A stretch of 64,000 nt of DNA. Origin: Marisediminitalea oceani (GTDB lineage: Bacteria; Pseudomonadota; Gammaproteobacteria; Enterobacterales; Alteromonadaceae). Positions 7,607-16,973 of this stretch are shown here, piece after piece (position 1 is the stretch's first letter; every line of letters starts with the position of its first letter). The translations under genes and the position numbers were made by a program. The notes below the pieces were generated by a model. The model did not search any database. It saw only the letters and a list, made by a program, of their open reading frames with translations, and had not been told where the DNA came from. The stretch is taken from contig NZ_RCUA01000068.1 in the NCBI RefSeq assembly GCF_003731635.1, forward strand, positions 39,029 to 103,028, read 5' to 3'.

Positions 7607-9550
7607 ATGAACCTGAAGCAAAAAACCGACCTGATGTGGAAGTGCCTGGCCGTAGCGATATTTTCAACCTGTACGATTACCGCCTGCAGCAACGACGGTA
7701 ACGAGAGCCCGCCAGCGCTCAGTTACATGACAGCGACGGATTCAGCCTTATCTACCGCGCAACAGGTCAGTGCCGAACGCTATGTTAAAAATGGCATTTA
7801 TCTGATGAAAAAATCGCAGGCAACGGCGGCGGAGGGCGTTGCCAATGATACTGCGGCGCCGGCCAGCTATTCGACCACCAATACCCAGATTGCCGGTGTA
7901 GATGAAGCCGACCGCATTGAATACAACGGTGACTATCTGTTTGTGGCGGATTTACCGGTATGGACCCCAAGCCACGGAGAGGTAAAAAAAGTGCGCATTC
8001 TGGCGCGCGAGAACGATTATTCTTTAACCGAAGCCGCGACAATCTCATTGCAGGAAAATCTCAACGTAGCGGGCATGTACCTGTATGAAGATATCCTGGG
8101 CGTGGTCAGTCACTCTTTCCAGTATTATGCTATGGCCGATATTCTGCTCGACTCAAGCCCCTGGCAGCAGCCAGAAAACGATACTTACATTGATATTTAC
8201 GGCGTCGCCGAACCGACCAGCCCCAATACGGTGAGTAATATTCGTATTGATGGTGGTCTGATTAACTCACGACGCATCGACAACCATTTGTTTATTGCCA
8301 CGCAGTTCGTGCCCAACCTGGAAGACTTACCGGATGCCGGCACCAGCAATCGCAGCCTGGTCAATCTATACAACGCAATTCTGGCGAAAAACAGTAGTGA
8401 GCTGGTTCCCAAAATCACCATTAACGGCCAAACCAGTGATCTTTATCAGTTAACTGACTGCTTGTTACCCCAGCGTGCCACCGAACAGAATGGTCATACG
8501 CAAATGGTCAGCGTGGTTAAAATTGATTTGGATAACCCGATGAATTTTTCCTCGCTGTGCTTGCTGACCGAAGCCCATGGCCTGTTCGCCTCGGCTGACC
8601 ACTTGTACTTACATGCCCGTGGCGAAGAGAGCACCATTGTTCATAAAATCTCGCTGGGCAATGAAATCCGCTATCAGGCAACAGCCAGTGTGGTAGGCAC
8701 CCTGGGCTGGCAAAGTTCAGCGCAGTTCAGACTGGCTGAGCGCGACGGCAAATTACTGGCTGTCACCACGGTGGGTGCCTGGTCCCAGGATCCCGAGCAT
8801 ATGCTGCATATCCTCGAGCAACAGGGCAGTGAACTGGTAGAAATTGCCACCTTACCGAACGAATCCCAACCCGCGCCCATTGGCAAGCCGGGTGAAGCCA
8901 TTTATGCAGTGCGCTTTTTTGAAGACAGAGCCTTTATCGTCACCTTTGAACAGGTTGACCCCTTGTATGTGATTGACTTAACGGACCTGTACGCGCCAAG
9001 GGTTGCCGGCGAACTGGAGATACCCGGCTTTTCCAGCTACCTGCATCCCATGGAAAACGGGCTGTTACTTGGCGTTGGCCAACAGGTTAGAAATGATGCG
9101 ATCCCCGTCAGCGGCAGTACCCCGCTGGAAACCCCCATTGAGGAGGGCATGAAGGTCAGTTTATTTGACGTACTCGACCCGGCCAATCCGGTGGTACTGG
9201 GTGAGTTTGTCTGGCCGGAGGCCTATACCCCGGTGGAATACGACCACCGTTCACTGTCGGTGCTGAAAACAGACTCCGGCTATCAGTTTGCGCTGCCCTC
9301 ACAATCCTGGGGATTCGACGACTCCGGTTACTGGTTTACCCAAAACGCCTTGCAGACGCTGGAGGTCAATGAAGCAGACCGGACACTGAGTCATATCGAT
9401 TCGATATCACCGGCAACCGAGGACGACTATTACATTGGCAGCTATGAGGATCGCAGCGTGTTGCACAATGGCCATATCTATTACCTGCGCGGTAACCAGA
9501 TCTATCACGCGCTATGGCAACCAGGCGCAACTGTTGACGGGCCTTACTGA
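7607..9550 (+). CDS. Secreted beta-propeller lipoprotein (Beta_propel family)
   Basis: The protein is about 647 residues. An N-terminal lipoprotein signal ends with a lipobox (ITAC, Cys27), followed by a low-complexity linker and a long domain rich in four-stranded blade motifs such as DEADRIEYNGDYLFVAD, YAVRFFEDRAFIVTF and VIDLTDLYAPRVAGEL. This is the bacterial and archaeal 'secreted protein with C-terminal beta-propeller' family (PF09826 type), whose role is unknown. ATG 7607 is preferred over 7601 because AGGA at 7596-7599 is then seven bases away. It stands alone between a divergent operon and a strong terminator. Confidence 0.8.
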   Translation: MNLKQKTDLMWKCLAVAIFSTCTITACSNDGNESPPALSYMTATDSALSTAQQVSAERYVKNGIYLMKKSQATAAEGVANDTAAPASYSTTNTQIAGVDEADRIEYNGDYLFVADLPVWTPSHGEVKKVRILARENDYSLTEAATISLQENLNVAGMYLYEDILGVVSHSFQYYAMADILLDSSPWQQPENDTYIDIYGVAEPTSPNTVSNIRIDGGLINSRRIDNHLFIATQFVPNLEDLPDAGTSNRSLVNLYNAILAKNSSELVPKITINGQTSDLYQLTDCLLPQRATEQNGHTQMVSVVKIDLDNPMNFSSLCLLTEAHGLFASADHLYLHARGEESTIVHKISLGNEIRYQATASVVGTLGWQSSAQFRLAERDGKLLAVTTVGAWSQDPEHMLHILEQQGSELVEIATLPNESQPAPIGKPGEAIYAVRFFEDRAFIVTFEQVDPLYVIDLTDLYAPRVAGELEIPGFSSYLHPMENGLLLGVGQQVRNDAIPVSGSTPLETPIEEGMKVSLFDVLDPANPVVLGEFVWPEAYTPVEYDHRSLSVLKTDSGYQFALPSQSWGFDDSGYWFTQNALQTLEVNEADRTLSHIDSISPATEDDYYIGSYEDRSVLHNGHIYYLRGNQIYHALWQPGATVDGPY

Positions 9551-9575
9551 TAGCGATCAACGTTTACTTGTGCGA

Positions 9576-9618
9576 GGTCGGTAAAGTGCAAATTTCTGGC
9601 ACTTTGCCGACCCTTTTT
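9576..9618 (+). terminator. Rho-independent terminator after the beta-propeller gene
   Basis: A long stem pairs GGTCGGTAAAGTGC (9576-9589) with GCACTTTGCCGACC (9599-9612), with one mismatch and a nine-base loop, followed by TTTTT. It ends the plus-strand lipoprotein gene and faces the convergent tpm gene. Confidence 0.85.
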
Positions 9619-9630
9619 AACGGTAAACCG

Positions 9631-10272
9631 TTAGCCCTTACTGGTAAGGGACCACAGATTTTCAACGGCGGGGACTTTACCTTTTAAGCCACCTTCCAGC
9701 GCTTCACTGTGCAAAAGCGTTATTGTGCAGTACTTACTATAGTTTTGCTGGATCTCTTCACTGGGAATAGCAAAGGGCGGGCCGCCGATTAAAGACTGAT
9801 CGTACTCGAACGTCACCAACAGCTGTTTTGCGCCGGGAGTGAGTGAGCACAAGCGCTGACTGTATTGCTTACGCATATCCTGGGGCAGGGCCACCAGCGC
9901 GGCGCGGTCGTAAACAACATCAATAGTGCCCAGTTGTTCGGGAGTAAGCGCAAAAAAGTCGCCACAGTACAAAGTAATATCCGGCGCCGTATAACGCATT
10001 AATTTGCCGCATTCTTCAATCACTGGCGTAACGCCCAGACTCTCAAAGTACTGGCTGACAGCCAGCTGACTTAGCTCCACGCCCACCACCTCGCAACCAC
10101 GCTCAAGCATGAACGTCATATCGTTGGATTTACCACAAAGCGGTACAAATACGCGACATCCATCGCCAATACCAAATTCAGCGGCAAATTCTGCCAGCAT
10201 CGGATGGATATCGCTCTGATGGAAGCCTATCTCACCTTTTTCCCACTTGTCATGCCAGAACGTATGCTCCAT
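9631..10272 (-). CDS. tpm: Thiopurine S-methyltransferase
   Basis: This 213-residue SAM-dependent methyltransferase shows family signatures: HDKWEKGEIGFHQSDIHPML at the start, the SAM-binding VFVPLCGKSNDM, GCEVVGVELSQLA, and VYDRAALVALP. Bacterial TPMTs methylate aromatic thiols and also selenium or tellurium oxyanions; the natural substrate here is unknown. The start at 10272 is preferred over the GTG at 10278 because GAGGAG overlaps that GTG and stands five bases before the ATG. It may be co-transcribed with the small ABM-fold gene upstream. Confidence 0.92.
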   Translation of the reverse strand: MEHTFWHDKWEKGEIGFHQSDIHPMLAEFAAEFGIGDGCRVFVPLCGKSNDMTFMLERGCEVVGVELSQLAVSQYFESLGVTPVIEECGKLMRYTAPDITLYCGDFFALTPEQLGTIDVVYDRAALVALPQDMRKQYSQRLCSLTPGAKQLLVTFEYDQSLIGGPPFAIPSEEIQQNYSKYCTITLLHSEALEGGLKGKVPAVENLWSLTSKG

Positions 10273-10328
10273 GACCACTCCTCATTAACCACAACCAAAC
10301 TGCTTACAGCACAAGACACTAACGACTT

Positions 10329-10661
10329 TTAGTTATCCACCGCAAAAGGGCGGCGCTGCAAATAATCGCAGGCAACGTCCATTTTATACAGAATACGGGT
10401 AGCCTCAAGATTTAGCGCATCATGCATATGCATGCGTTGCTGTTCGTAGTCTTCACTCATGCTGTTAGTTGCGGCCTGTTCCCAGGTTGCGCGGTCGGGC
10501 CACTGCGCATAAGCAATCCAGCGCCCTTCTTCATCTTTATGTAAGCGTGAACCCAGGCTGCCATGCAACAGGTAAATGCCCTGAGTTACTTTCGGCCAGG
10601 CACACAGAAAATCGGCTTCTTTACCTGTTTTGGGAACAAACTCAAACATAACGATAAACAT
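10329..10661 (-). CDS. Antibiotic-biosynthesis-monooxygenase (ABM) fold protein
   Basis: This 110-residue protein has a ferredoxin-like ABM fold, judged from the pattern MFIVMFEFVPKTGKEADF, GSLGSRLHKDEEGRWIAYAQWPDRATWE and the final helix. Members range from quinol monooxygenases to heme-degrading enzymes and many are uncharacterised. It sits just downstream of the PepSY membrane gene (12-base gap) and upstream of tpm on the same strand, so the PepSY gene pair, this gene and tpm may form one unit. If the upstream pair is iron-regulated, a heme or quinone role would be an idea, not a conclusion. Confidence 0.65.
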   Translation of the reverse strand: MFIVMFEFVPKTGKEADFLCAWPKVTQGIYLLHGSLGSRLHKDEEGRWIAYAQWPDRATWEQAATNSMSEDYEQQRMHMHDALNLEATRILYKMDVACDYLQRRPFAVDN

Positions 10662-10673
10662 GGCTTCTCCTGT

Positions 10674-12131
10674 TTAGGCCGCGCTTGATGCTGCGAACTG
10701 CATCATCTTTCGCTTATTGCGACGTGCAGACCACATAGCCCACACGGCAACGGCGAGCAACGGCACATTAACCTGTAATGCTGCCACAGAAAATGCAGCA
10801 GTGCCAAAGCGCACCAGGTAAACCAGCCAGAATAAGGCAATCACTGATGCCAGCAGTTGCTTATACAGGGGCACAATTCGCGCTTCGTCATTAAGGCGTA
10901 AGGCCAGACCGGCAAGCACCGCCAGCGCCACCCAGAATACCAGGGTAGGTGAGACAGCCACCGCAAAATAGCTCAGTGCACTTACTACCAATGCCACTGG
11001 CGTGCCCCACACAAATGCCGGCCAGAGCAGATTAAGTGCGTCGCGGGTCTGGCGCTTCTTGAGCCAGATATTCATGCCGGTGGCAGACACCACAGTCAGC
11101 ATCATGCCCAGCACAATGTAGAGTATCTTCACCGGCATGCCGATAAAGTCACCAAAATGGATTCGAAATACGGAATACAGGGTTTGCATGCCGCCGTCAC
11201 CATCAGAATACCCGGCTTTACCCAGATAATTGCCGGCCGAGTCATAGCGGTAGTTCTCTGAGTAAATCAGGCGCTCAGGGGTTTTTACAAAAAACTCCAG
11301 AAACTGCTGCGGTGTATGTGGTTCGTGTACCGTAAAGAACAGCAAGTTGCCTTCGGTATTTACCCGCCCCTGCAGATCGCGCATGGCGGTACCGATATCG
11401 GGCGGGGCAATCTCCTGCACCAGCTCGGGCTCGGGCGTAAAAGCACGGTCGTAAACGGCCTGGGTATCGCCATCGTAGAACGCCTGGGCAATTAGGGTTA
11501 CAAACACCCCGGCCAGGCCAAAATAGGCACCGGTGATTGCTATCATCAGATGAAACGGCGTGCCCCACACACTCAGGCGATTATGCATATCAATGTTTTC
11601 CTTCAGGCCGTCGCCGCCATACCGAAACTTAAAAGCGTCTTTGATGATTCTGGGATGCGCCATCAGGCCCGATACAATCAGTGCACACAACAAGGCGCCG
11701 CAGGCACTCACCAGGATCATGCCAAACGAATGGGGCAGGTGCAGGTACAAATGCAAATCCACCAGCATTCGCGACCAGGTGACATTTTCCTGCTCAATTA
11801 ACGTGCCCTGCTCATCCACAAAATGGGCCCGGTGATCATCTTCCATCACCAGCCGCGGAATGCCAGTACCAGGGAACACAAAATAATAGTGATGGGTGTC
11901 ATCACTGTATTGCTCAGTAAAGCTGGTATAGGCGCGCTCCACCTGTTCGACGGTGTATTCAGTTGTCTCCGGGATATTGGGTTGCTCCCAGCGCTCAAAC
12001 TCTTTATGCAATACGGCAATGGTGCCCGATAAACAAATCAGGAACATCACCGCGCTAACAACCAGTCCCAGCCAGGTGTGAGACTGCAGCGAACGTTTTG
12101 CCAGACTGCCAGCAGAAACCGATTTAGCCAT
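10674..12131 (-). CDS. PepSY-associated TM helix protein (PepSY domain, iron-linked reductase type)
   Basis: This protein of about 485 residues has four or more membrane helices and an extracytoplasmic PepSY-type domain: a helix near 15-40 (LVVSAVMFLICLSGTIAVL), a hydrophilic region with HLYLHLP, another helix pair, and hydrophobic segments at the C-terminus. This family commonly sits beside TonB-dependent receptors and is thought to act in ferric-siderophore or flavin-linked reduction at the inner membrane. ATG 12131 follows GGAGGGG by three bases; the TTG at 12143 is less likely. It overlaps the partner membrane gene by eight bases. No receptor gene is present nearby. Confidence 0.8.
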   Translation of the reverse strand: MAKSVSAGSLAKRSLQSHTWLGLVVSAVMFLICLSGTIAVLHKEFERWEQPNIPETTEYTVEQVERAYTSFTEQYSDDTHHYYFVFPGTGIPRLVMEDDHRAHFVDEQGTLIEQENVTWSRMLVDLHLYLHLPHSFGMILVSACGALLCALIVSGLMAHPRIIKDAFKFRYGGDGLKENIDMHNRLSVWGTPFHLMIAITGAYFGLAGVFVTLIAQAFYDGDTQAVYDRAFTPEPELVQEIAPPDIGTAMRDLQGRVNTEGNLLFFTVHEPHTPQQFLEFFVKTPERLIYSENYRYDSAGNYLGKAGYSDGDGGMQTLYSVFRIHFGDFIGMPVKILYIVLGMMLTVVSATGMNIWLKKRQTRDALNLLWPAFVWGTPVALVVSALSYFAVAVSPTLVFWVALAVLAGLALRLNDEARIVPLYKQLLASVIALFWLVYLVRFGTAAFSVAALQVNVPLLAVAVWAMWSARRNKRKMMQFAASSAA

Positions 12132-12672
12132 GCGCCCCTCCAAATAACCACAAGCCAGCCACAGCAGCTGCGCCTAAAGATAAAACAATGTGCAGCCACT
12201 TACGCGATGACAGCACATACCAGTAAGCCAAAAGGCCCCACAATACCGGCATCACCAGTACGCCAGTGGCCATTTGCTTGGGCTCAGATACAGGCAGCTG
12301 ATACACCACAGCGATCATAATGAGCGCACAGATAAACATCTGCCCGGGTAAGACATACAGAATATGCCCGGTTTGCCGGGCAATCTGGCGCGGGGCAACC
12401 CGCCATTGATGCGCCGGTTTTACGCGCTCACGTGTTTGCCGTTGGGGGCTGGCCTCAACTGCGATAGCCGCCCACACAGTCAGCGCAGGCAAACACAAGC
12501 CAATGGTCAGGCCATATTCCACGCCAAGGACTAAATGCCAGCAATACACACTGCCGGCCACGGCTAACCAGCCCAACCAGGCATACACCGCTGAACTGTT
12601 GCGCCAGCCAAGGTATATACCACCGGCAGCTACGGTTGATCCAACCAAAGCCAGAAAACTTCCTAAAATCAT
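12124..12672 (-). CDS. Membrane protein, partner of the PepSY protein
   Basis: This 182-residue protein has about five hydrophobic helices and a central basic loop (RQTRERVKPAHQWRVAPRQ). I do not recognise the family with certainty; small membrane genes of DUF3325/DUF3649 type often precede PepSY genes in siderophore loci, and this could be a divergent equivalent. It overlaps the PepSY gene start by eight bases, so the two are surely co-translated. A possible Fur site lies about 110 bases upstream. Confidence 0.7.
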   Translation of the reverse strand: MILGSFLALVGSTVAAGGIYLGWRNSSAVYAWLGWLAVAGSVYCWHLVLGVEYGLTIGLCLPALTVWAAIAVEASPQRQTRERVKPAHQWRVAPRQIARQTGHILYVLPGQMFICALIMIAVVYQLPVSEPKQMATGVLVMPVLWGLLAYWYVLSSRKWLHIVLSLGAAAVAGLWLFGGAHG

Positions 12673-12780
12673 AAACTTTACTTATTATTTTGAGCTGGTG
12701 CAGCGGTCAGCACGTTAGCGCCTGATGAACCGCCTCTACGCAGTTTGATTTTGTCAGGCAGAGGCCCGACCCTAAAACGC

Positions 12781-12800
12781 AAATAAGAATAATTTACATT
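12781..12800 (-). promoter_or_regulatory. Possible Fur box upstream of the PepSY operon
   Basis: Read on the minus strand, AATGTAAATTATTCTTATTT resembles common Fur sites of the AATGAGAATTATTCTCATT kind, differing mainly in two central-left bases. It lies between the PepSY operon and the divergent DUF2177 gene. The PepSY family is often iron-regulated, which supports the reading. This is a by-eye match in an AT-rich region. Confidence 0.4.
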
Positions 12801-12889
12801 TACAAAAAGATCAATCTGCACAAAGCGATCTGTTTCAGGCTTAGTGTCATATCAATCTGTAACGGAACAACACCATACAAGGAAATACT

Positions 12890-13315
12890 ATGACATCCCC
12901 TTACGCTTCTAAAACCCGTTTTACTCAGCTGTTACTGGCTTATGTCACGATGCTGCTGGTGTTTGGCGTGCTCGATGGTGTGTGGCTGGGCGTGGTGGCA
13001 AATCAATGGTATTTCGGCAGTCTTTCCGGCTTGTTGCGCGACCCTTTTATCACCTGGCCATGGCTGGTGTTTTATATTGGCTATTGCGCGGCGGGTTTAT
13101 ATCTGGCGGTGCTCCCGGCCAGACAAAACCTGGCCAAAGCGTTTCTCAACGGTGCTGTAGTGGGTGCCGCGGCTTATGGTGCCTATAACCTCACCAATTA
13201 TTCCATCGTCGCCGACTGGCCGTTACCCATCACCCTGATAGACTGGACCTGGGGCACTGTCGCTACCGCCTTAGTCAGCACTAGCGGCGCACTGGCTATA
13301 AAACTTAAGGATTAG
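12890..13315 (+). CDS. DUF2177 family membrane protein
   Basis: This 141-residue protein has four hydrophobic helices. The signatures LDGVWLG, a conserved tyrosine-rich second helix (VFYIGYCAAGLYLAVL), AAAYGAYNLTNYS and LIDWTWGTVATA match DUF2177, a family of small bacterial membrane proteins without known function. RBS AAGGAAA precedes the ATG. It is a single gene reading away from the PepSY operon; the shared 217-base upstream region contains the possible Fur box. Confidence 0.85.
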   Translation: MTSPYASKTRFTQLLLAYVTMLLVFGVLDGVWLGVVANQWYFGSLSGLLRDPFITWPWLVFYIGYCAAGLYLAVLPARQNLAKAFLNGAVVGAAAYGAYNLTNYSIVADWPLPITLIDWTWGTVATALVSTSGALAIKLKD

Positions 13316-13398
13316 CCGCAAGCAGGGTCCGTCACGCTATAACTGCCTGAAATCGTGATACACTATGCAGGTATTTCATTAAACAGGACACCCAATTC

Positions 13399-15876
13399 AT
13401 GACTTGGATGCGTCAGGCTTTGCTTAACGTGTTTCGTCTACCGGTTAAGTGGCTGGTGAAAACCAACAGTATTCCTTCTGATGTTGAGAGTGAACTCGGC
13501 ATCGATAAATCACGCCCCATTATTTATTTGCTGCCATCCGATTCGGTCACCGATCAGCTGGCACTGCAAATGTCCGCGCAAAAGATGGGTCTGCCTGATC
13601 CTGTTGAGCCGGTGACGCTGGCAAATAAAAGCTATCCGGGCAGCCTGTTCCTGCGGCGCACTGAAGCACTGCTTCGCAAGCGAAATCAAAACACGGATAT
13701 CGAGCCGGTTTTTACCGACCTGTTTCATTTGCACCGCGATCACAGCGACCTCGATGTTCAGGTGGTGCCGGTATTTATCACCTGGGGCAGGACGCCAGGC
13801 AAAGGCAAACCGGGTCTGGCGGATTTACTCACCCTGTCAGCCGCGCCAAGTTGGTTACGCAAATTCTTTATCGTATTGTTTTTGGGTCGCGACACCTTTA
13901 TCAGTTACAGCCAGGCGGTGTCATCACGGGCAATGGCCGATCAGCACAGTACAGATGAAAAGCTGGCTCACAAGCTTTCCCGCGTAGCAAGTACTCACTT
14001 TCACCGTAAGCGTCAGGCCATGACAGGCCCAACCCTGCTGGAACGGCAGGAGCTGAACAATGCGGTGCTCGGCTCCGAAATGGTCCGCAATGCCATTGGC
14101 GAAGAGATGCGTGCCAAAAAGCTCAGTGCCGACGAAGCACGCCAGGTTGCGGCAGGCTACCTGACTGAAATTGCCGCAGATTATCGGGAAGGGCTAATCC
14201 GCTTTGGTGATCGCCTGTTAACCCGTATCTGGAACAAAATTTATAACGGTATCAGTGTTGGTCACGCCAACCGTATTCGTGAACTGGCCAATAATGGTCA
14301 CGAAATCATCTATGTACCCTGCCATCGCAGTCATATGGACTACCTCTTACTGACCTACGTGATCTACCATGAAGGCCTGGTCACACCGCATATCGCGGCA
14401 GGTATTAACCTTAACTTCTGGCCGGTAGGCGGTATTTTTCGGCGCGGTGGAGCGTTCTTCCTGCGCCGCAGCTTTGCCGGTAACAAGCTCTACACCGCCG
14501 TATTCCGCGAGTATCTGGAATTACTGTTTAAAAAAGGCTACGCGGTTAAGTATTACCCGGAAGGCGGCCGCAGCCGCACCGGACGCCTCATCCCGCCGAA
14601 AACCGGCATGCTGGCCATGACCATTCAGGCCGCGGTTAAAGGCGTCAACCGTCCAATCAGTCTGGTACCTGTGTACATTGGCTATGAAAACGTCATGGAA
14701 GTGAAGAGCTACCTGAGCGAGTTGAAGGGCGGCGCGAAAAAGAAAGAGTCCAACTGGCAGGTGTTTTCGGCCATTAAAAAACTCAAAAATTACGGTCATG
14801 GCTTTGTGAATTTTGGCGAGCCACTGTCGCTTAATCAATTTCTCGACAATAAAGCCCCCGACTGGCGTGACAGTCAGGCCTTAAACCCCGAGAAAAAACC
14901 CGCCTGGTTAACCCCCACGGTTAACGGCCTGGCTAATGAGTTAATGACCCGGGTAAATAGTGCGGCCGCCATTAATGGCATGGCGCTCACCGCGTTGTGC
15001 CTGCTGGCGTCAAAAACCCAGACCATGAGTAAAACGGAGCTGGCCCAGGCGATGCGCGATTATCTCGCCCTGTTTGAGCTGGCCCCGTACAGTGCTAATG
15101 CCACTCTACCCGAAGAGGATGCCGACGCACTGCTCGAACACACCTTGTCGTTAAAACGGTTACAGGTAAGCGAAGACAACTACGGCACGCTGATTAGCCC
15201 GATGCCGGATAACGCGGTGTTTTTAACCTACTACCGCAACAATATTATTCACCTGTTCGCCCTGCCGGGCCTTGTTATGACGGCCATTTTTGCCCATGGC
15301 AAACTGGAGAAAAACAACATTCTGCAGTTAATTGCGGCGCTTTATCCGCTGCTGCAGCGCGAGCTATTCCTGCACCTGTCGCAGGATGAAGCGCTGGCTT
15401 ATACCGCGCAGCTGATTGATGCTTTCAAACAAACCGGCATGCTGCAGCAAAAAGGACGTTATCTGGCGTTGCCGGAAGCCGACAGCGAACAATTCCATTC
15501 AAGCTGGTTGCTGAGTCGCTGCATGCAGGAAACCCTGCAGCGTTACGCGGTAGTGCTGACCATTCTTAAACGCGACAAATTGATTAGCCGTAATGCCCTG
15601 GAACGGGAAAGTAAAACCGTGGCCGAGCGTTTATCCAAACTGTATGGCATGCACTCGCCAGAGTTTTACGATAAAAATGTGCTGTCCAGCTTTATCAGTG
15701 CGTTACGGGATAACCACTGGCTGGATGCGGGCGAAGACGGCAGTCTGAAGTATTCCGAGGAAGCTTCGGCCCTGCGTAAAGATATCATGGCGTTAGTCTG
15801 GCCGGAGATAGTTCAGCATTTACAGCAGGATATTCTTCAGGCCGATAGGGAAGCAGGTGCCGATGAAAAAGTTTGA
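13399..15876 (+). CDS. plsB: Glycerol-3-phosphate 1-O-acyltransferase
   Basis: PlsB acylates sn-glycerol-3-phosphate at position 1 using acyl-ACP or acyl-CoA, the first step of phospholipid synthesis at the inner membrane. At 825 residues it fits the family (807 in E. coli). The catalytic HX4D motif is visible as HRSHMD (His309-Asp314), followed by GGIFRRGGAFFLRRSF and YYPEGGRSRTGRL for substrate binding. The N-terminal PlsB-specific domain and the C-terminal helical domain are both complete. The gene overlaps the cupin gene downstream by 14 bases. Confidence 0.97.
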   Translation: MTWMRQALLNVFRLPVKWLVKTNSIPSDVESELGIDKSRPIIYLLPSDSVTDQLALQMSAQKMGLPDPVEPVTLANKSYPGSLFLRRTEALLRKRNQNTDIEPVFTDLFHLHRDHSDLDVQVVPVFITWGRTPGKGKPGLADLLTLSAAPSWLRKFFIVLFLGRDTFISYSQAVSSRAMADQHSTDEKLAHKLSRVASTHFHRKRQAMTGPTLLERQELNNAVLGSEMVRNAIGEEMRAKKLSADEARQVAAGYLTEIAADYREGLIRFGDRLLTRIWNKIYNGISVGHANRIRELANNGHEIIYVPCHRSHMDYLLLTYVIYHEGLVTPHIAAGINLNFWPVGGIFRRGGAFFLRRSFAGNKLYTAVFREYLELLFKKGYAVKYYPEGGRSRTGRLIPPKTGMLAMTIQAAVKGVNRPISLVPVYIGYENVMEVKSYLSELKGGAKKKESNWQVFSAIKKLKNYGHGFVNFGEPLSLNQFLDNKAPDWRDSQALNPEKKPAWLTPTVNGLANELMTRVNSAAAINGMALTALCLLASKTQTMSKTELAQAMRDYLALFELAPYSANATLPEEDADALLEHTLSLKRLQVSEDNYGTLISPMPDNAVFLTYYRNNIIHLFALPGLVMTAIFAHGKLEKNNILQLIAALYPLLQRELFLHLSQDEALAYTAQLIDAFKQTGMLQQKGRYLALPEADSEQFHSSWLLSRCMQETLQRYAVVLTILKRDKLISRNALERESKTVAERLSKLYGMHSPEFYDKNVLSSFISALRDNHWLDAGEDGSLKYSEEASALRKDIMALVWPEIVQHLQQDILQADREAGADEKV

Positions 15877-16342
15877 TATTGAGTTACTCAGTGAACTAAG
15901 AGCACGGGCTGAAGCCAGCCCGCGCCGCCGCGCACACCACAATGTGCATGACGACTATCAGCAGCCGGTACAGCGCCTGTTTGTAAGCATGCTGCCCGAC
16001 TCTTATGTAAGACCCCATCGCCACAGCCAGGCGCATAAATGGGAATTCTTTATGGTGGTGGACGGTTGCCTGGAGCTGTTATTTTTTGATGATCACGGCG
16101 TGCTCACAGAGCGCCTTGCTCTGGGCCCGGGCAGTGATTGCCTGGGGGTGGAAATTCCTCCTAACACCTGGCATGCCACTGTGTGTCATCAGCCGGTTAC
16201 TTTTGTTGAGGTTAAACAAGGGCCCTACGAAGTGACTGACGATAAAGACTTTGCCGACTGGGCGCCGGCTGAGGGCGACGACGCTGTTACGGCTTTTCTG
16301 GCCAGTATGAAAATACTGCGGCCGGGGAACGTCTTGAGCTGA
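15863..16342 (+). CDS. WbuC-family cupin metalloprotein
   Basis: This protein of 159 residues has a cupin fold. The motifs PHRHSQAHKWEFFMVVDGCLEL and PPNTWHATV supply the metal-binding histidines and glutamate expected of cupins; the arrangement resembles WbuC-type proteins often found next to lipopolysaccharide or capsule genes, whose reaction is not established. ATG 15863 is chosen over an upstream GTG by comparison with typical starts (MKKFD). The gene overlaps the end of plsB, suggesting co-transcription with lipid synthesis. Confidence 0.75.
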   Translation: MKKFDIELLSELRARAEASPRRRAHHNVHDDYQQPVQRLFVSMLPDSYVRPHRHSQAHKWEFFMVVDGCLELLFFDDHGVLTERLALGPGSDCLGVEIPPNTWHATVCHQPVTFVEVKQGPYEVTDDKDFADWAPAEGDDAVTAFLASMKILRPGNVLS

Positions 16343-16367
16343 GGTTAATCAGTTGAAGGAGAAGGCA

Positions 16368-16973
16368 ATGCAATCCTGGATCAGCGTAATACTGCTCGGG
16401 CTAATGATAGCCATATCACCGGTTCAGGCCAGCGCGGCCGATTATCCTGGCATCATTCGCATCGCTGAACTGGACATTGACCCGCAGCACCTGGATGAAT
16501 ACCTGGCCCTGTTGACCGAGGAAGCCGAGGCTTCGGTACGGCTTGAACCTGGCGTCATCGCTATATTTCCTATGGTACAGGAACAAAACCCCAGCGCCGT
16601 GCGGATCCTGGAGATATACGCCAGTCAGCAGGCTTATGAGTCACACATTAAAACCGCCCATTTTTTAAAGTATAAAAAGGCCACGTTACACATGGTAAAA
16701 GCGTTGCGGCTGATTGATATGCAGGCCATCGATGCTCGCACCATGTCAATACTGTTTAGCAAAATGGCAACGCCACCGCCAATGTTAATGTGCCCAGCTC
16801 ACGGCGATCAAGAAAATGCTCAGCCTTCAGGGCATCCAGCGTTTCCAGCACCAACGGCGAGTCAGTGGGTACTGCGCTGCCCAGCATATATCGCTCGTAA
16901 TGACTGTATACCCAGTATACCTTGCCGGGTGTCATCAGTTTGTAGACCAGAAATGTGTCGCGCAGCTCGGTAG
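16368..16973 (+). CDS. Exported ABM-domain protein (putative quinol monooxygenase) with non-native C-terminus
   Basis: A signal peptide (ILLGLMIAISPVQASA) is followed by an ABM domain: IIRIAELDIDPQHLDEYLALL, EPGVIAIFPMVQEQN, HIKTAHFLKYKKATLHMVKAL. Exported proteins of this family end about 20 residues after that helix. Here the reading frame continues for about 70 residues that are simply the complement of the broken kduI gene on the other strand (from about 16770), so the tail is not native. A good RBS (AAGGAG) precedes ATG 16368. The domain itself looks intact, and the protein may work with an extended junk tail. Confidence 0.65.
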   Translation: MQSWISVILLGLMIAISPVQASAADYPGIIRIAELDIDPQHLDEYLALLTEEAEASVRLEPGVIAIFPMVQEQNPSAVRILEIYASQQAYESHIKTAHFLKYKKATLHMVKALRLIDMQAIDARTMSILFSKMATPPPMLMCPAHGDQENAQPSGHPAFPAPTASQWVLRCPAYIARNDCIPSIPCRVSSVCRPEMCRAAR

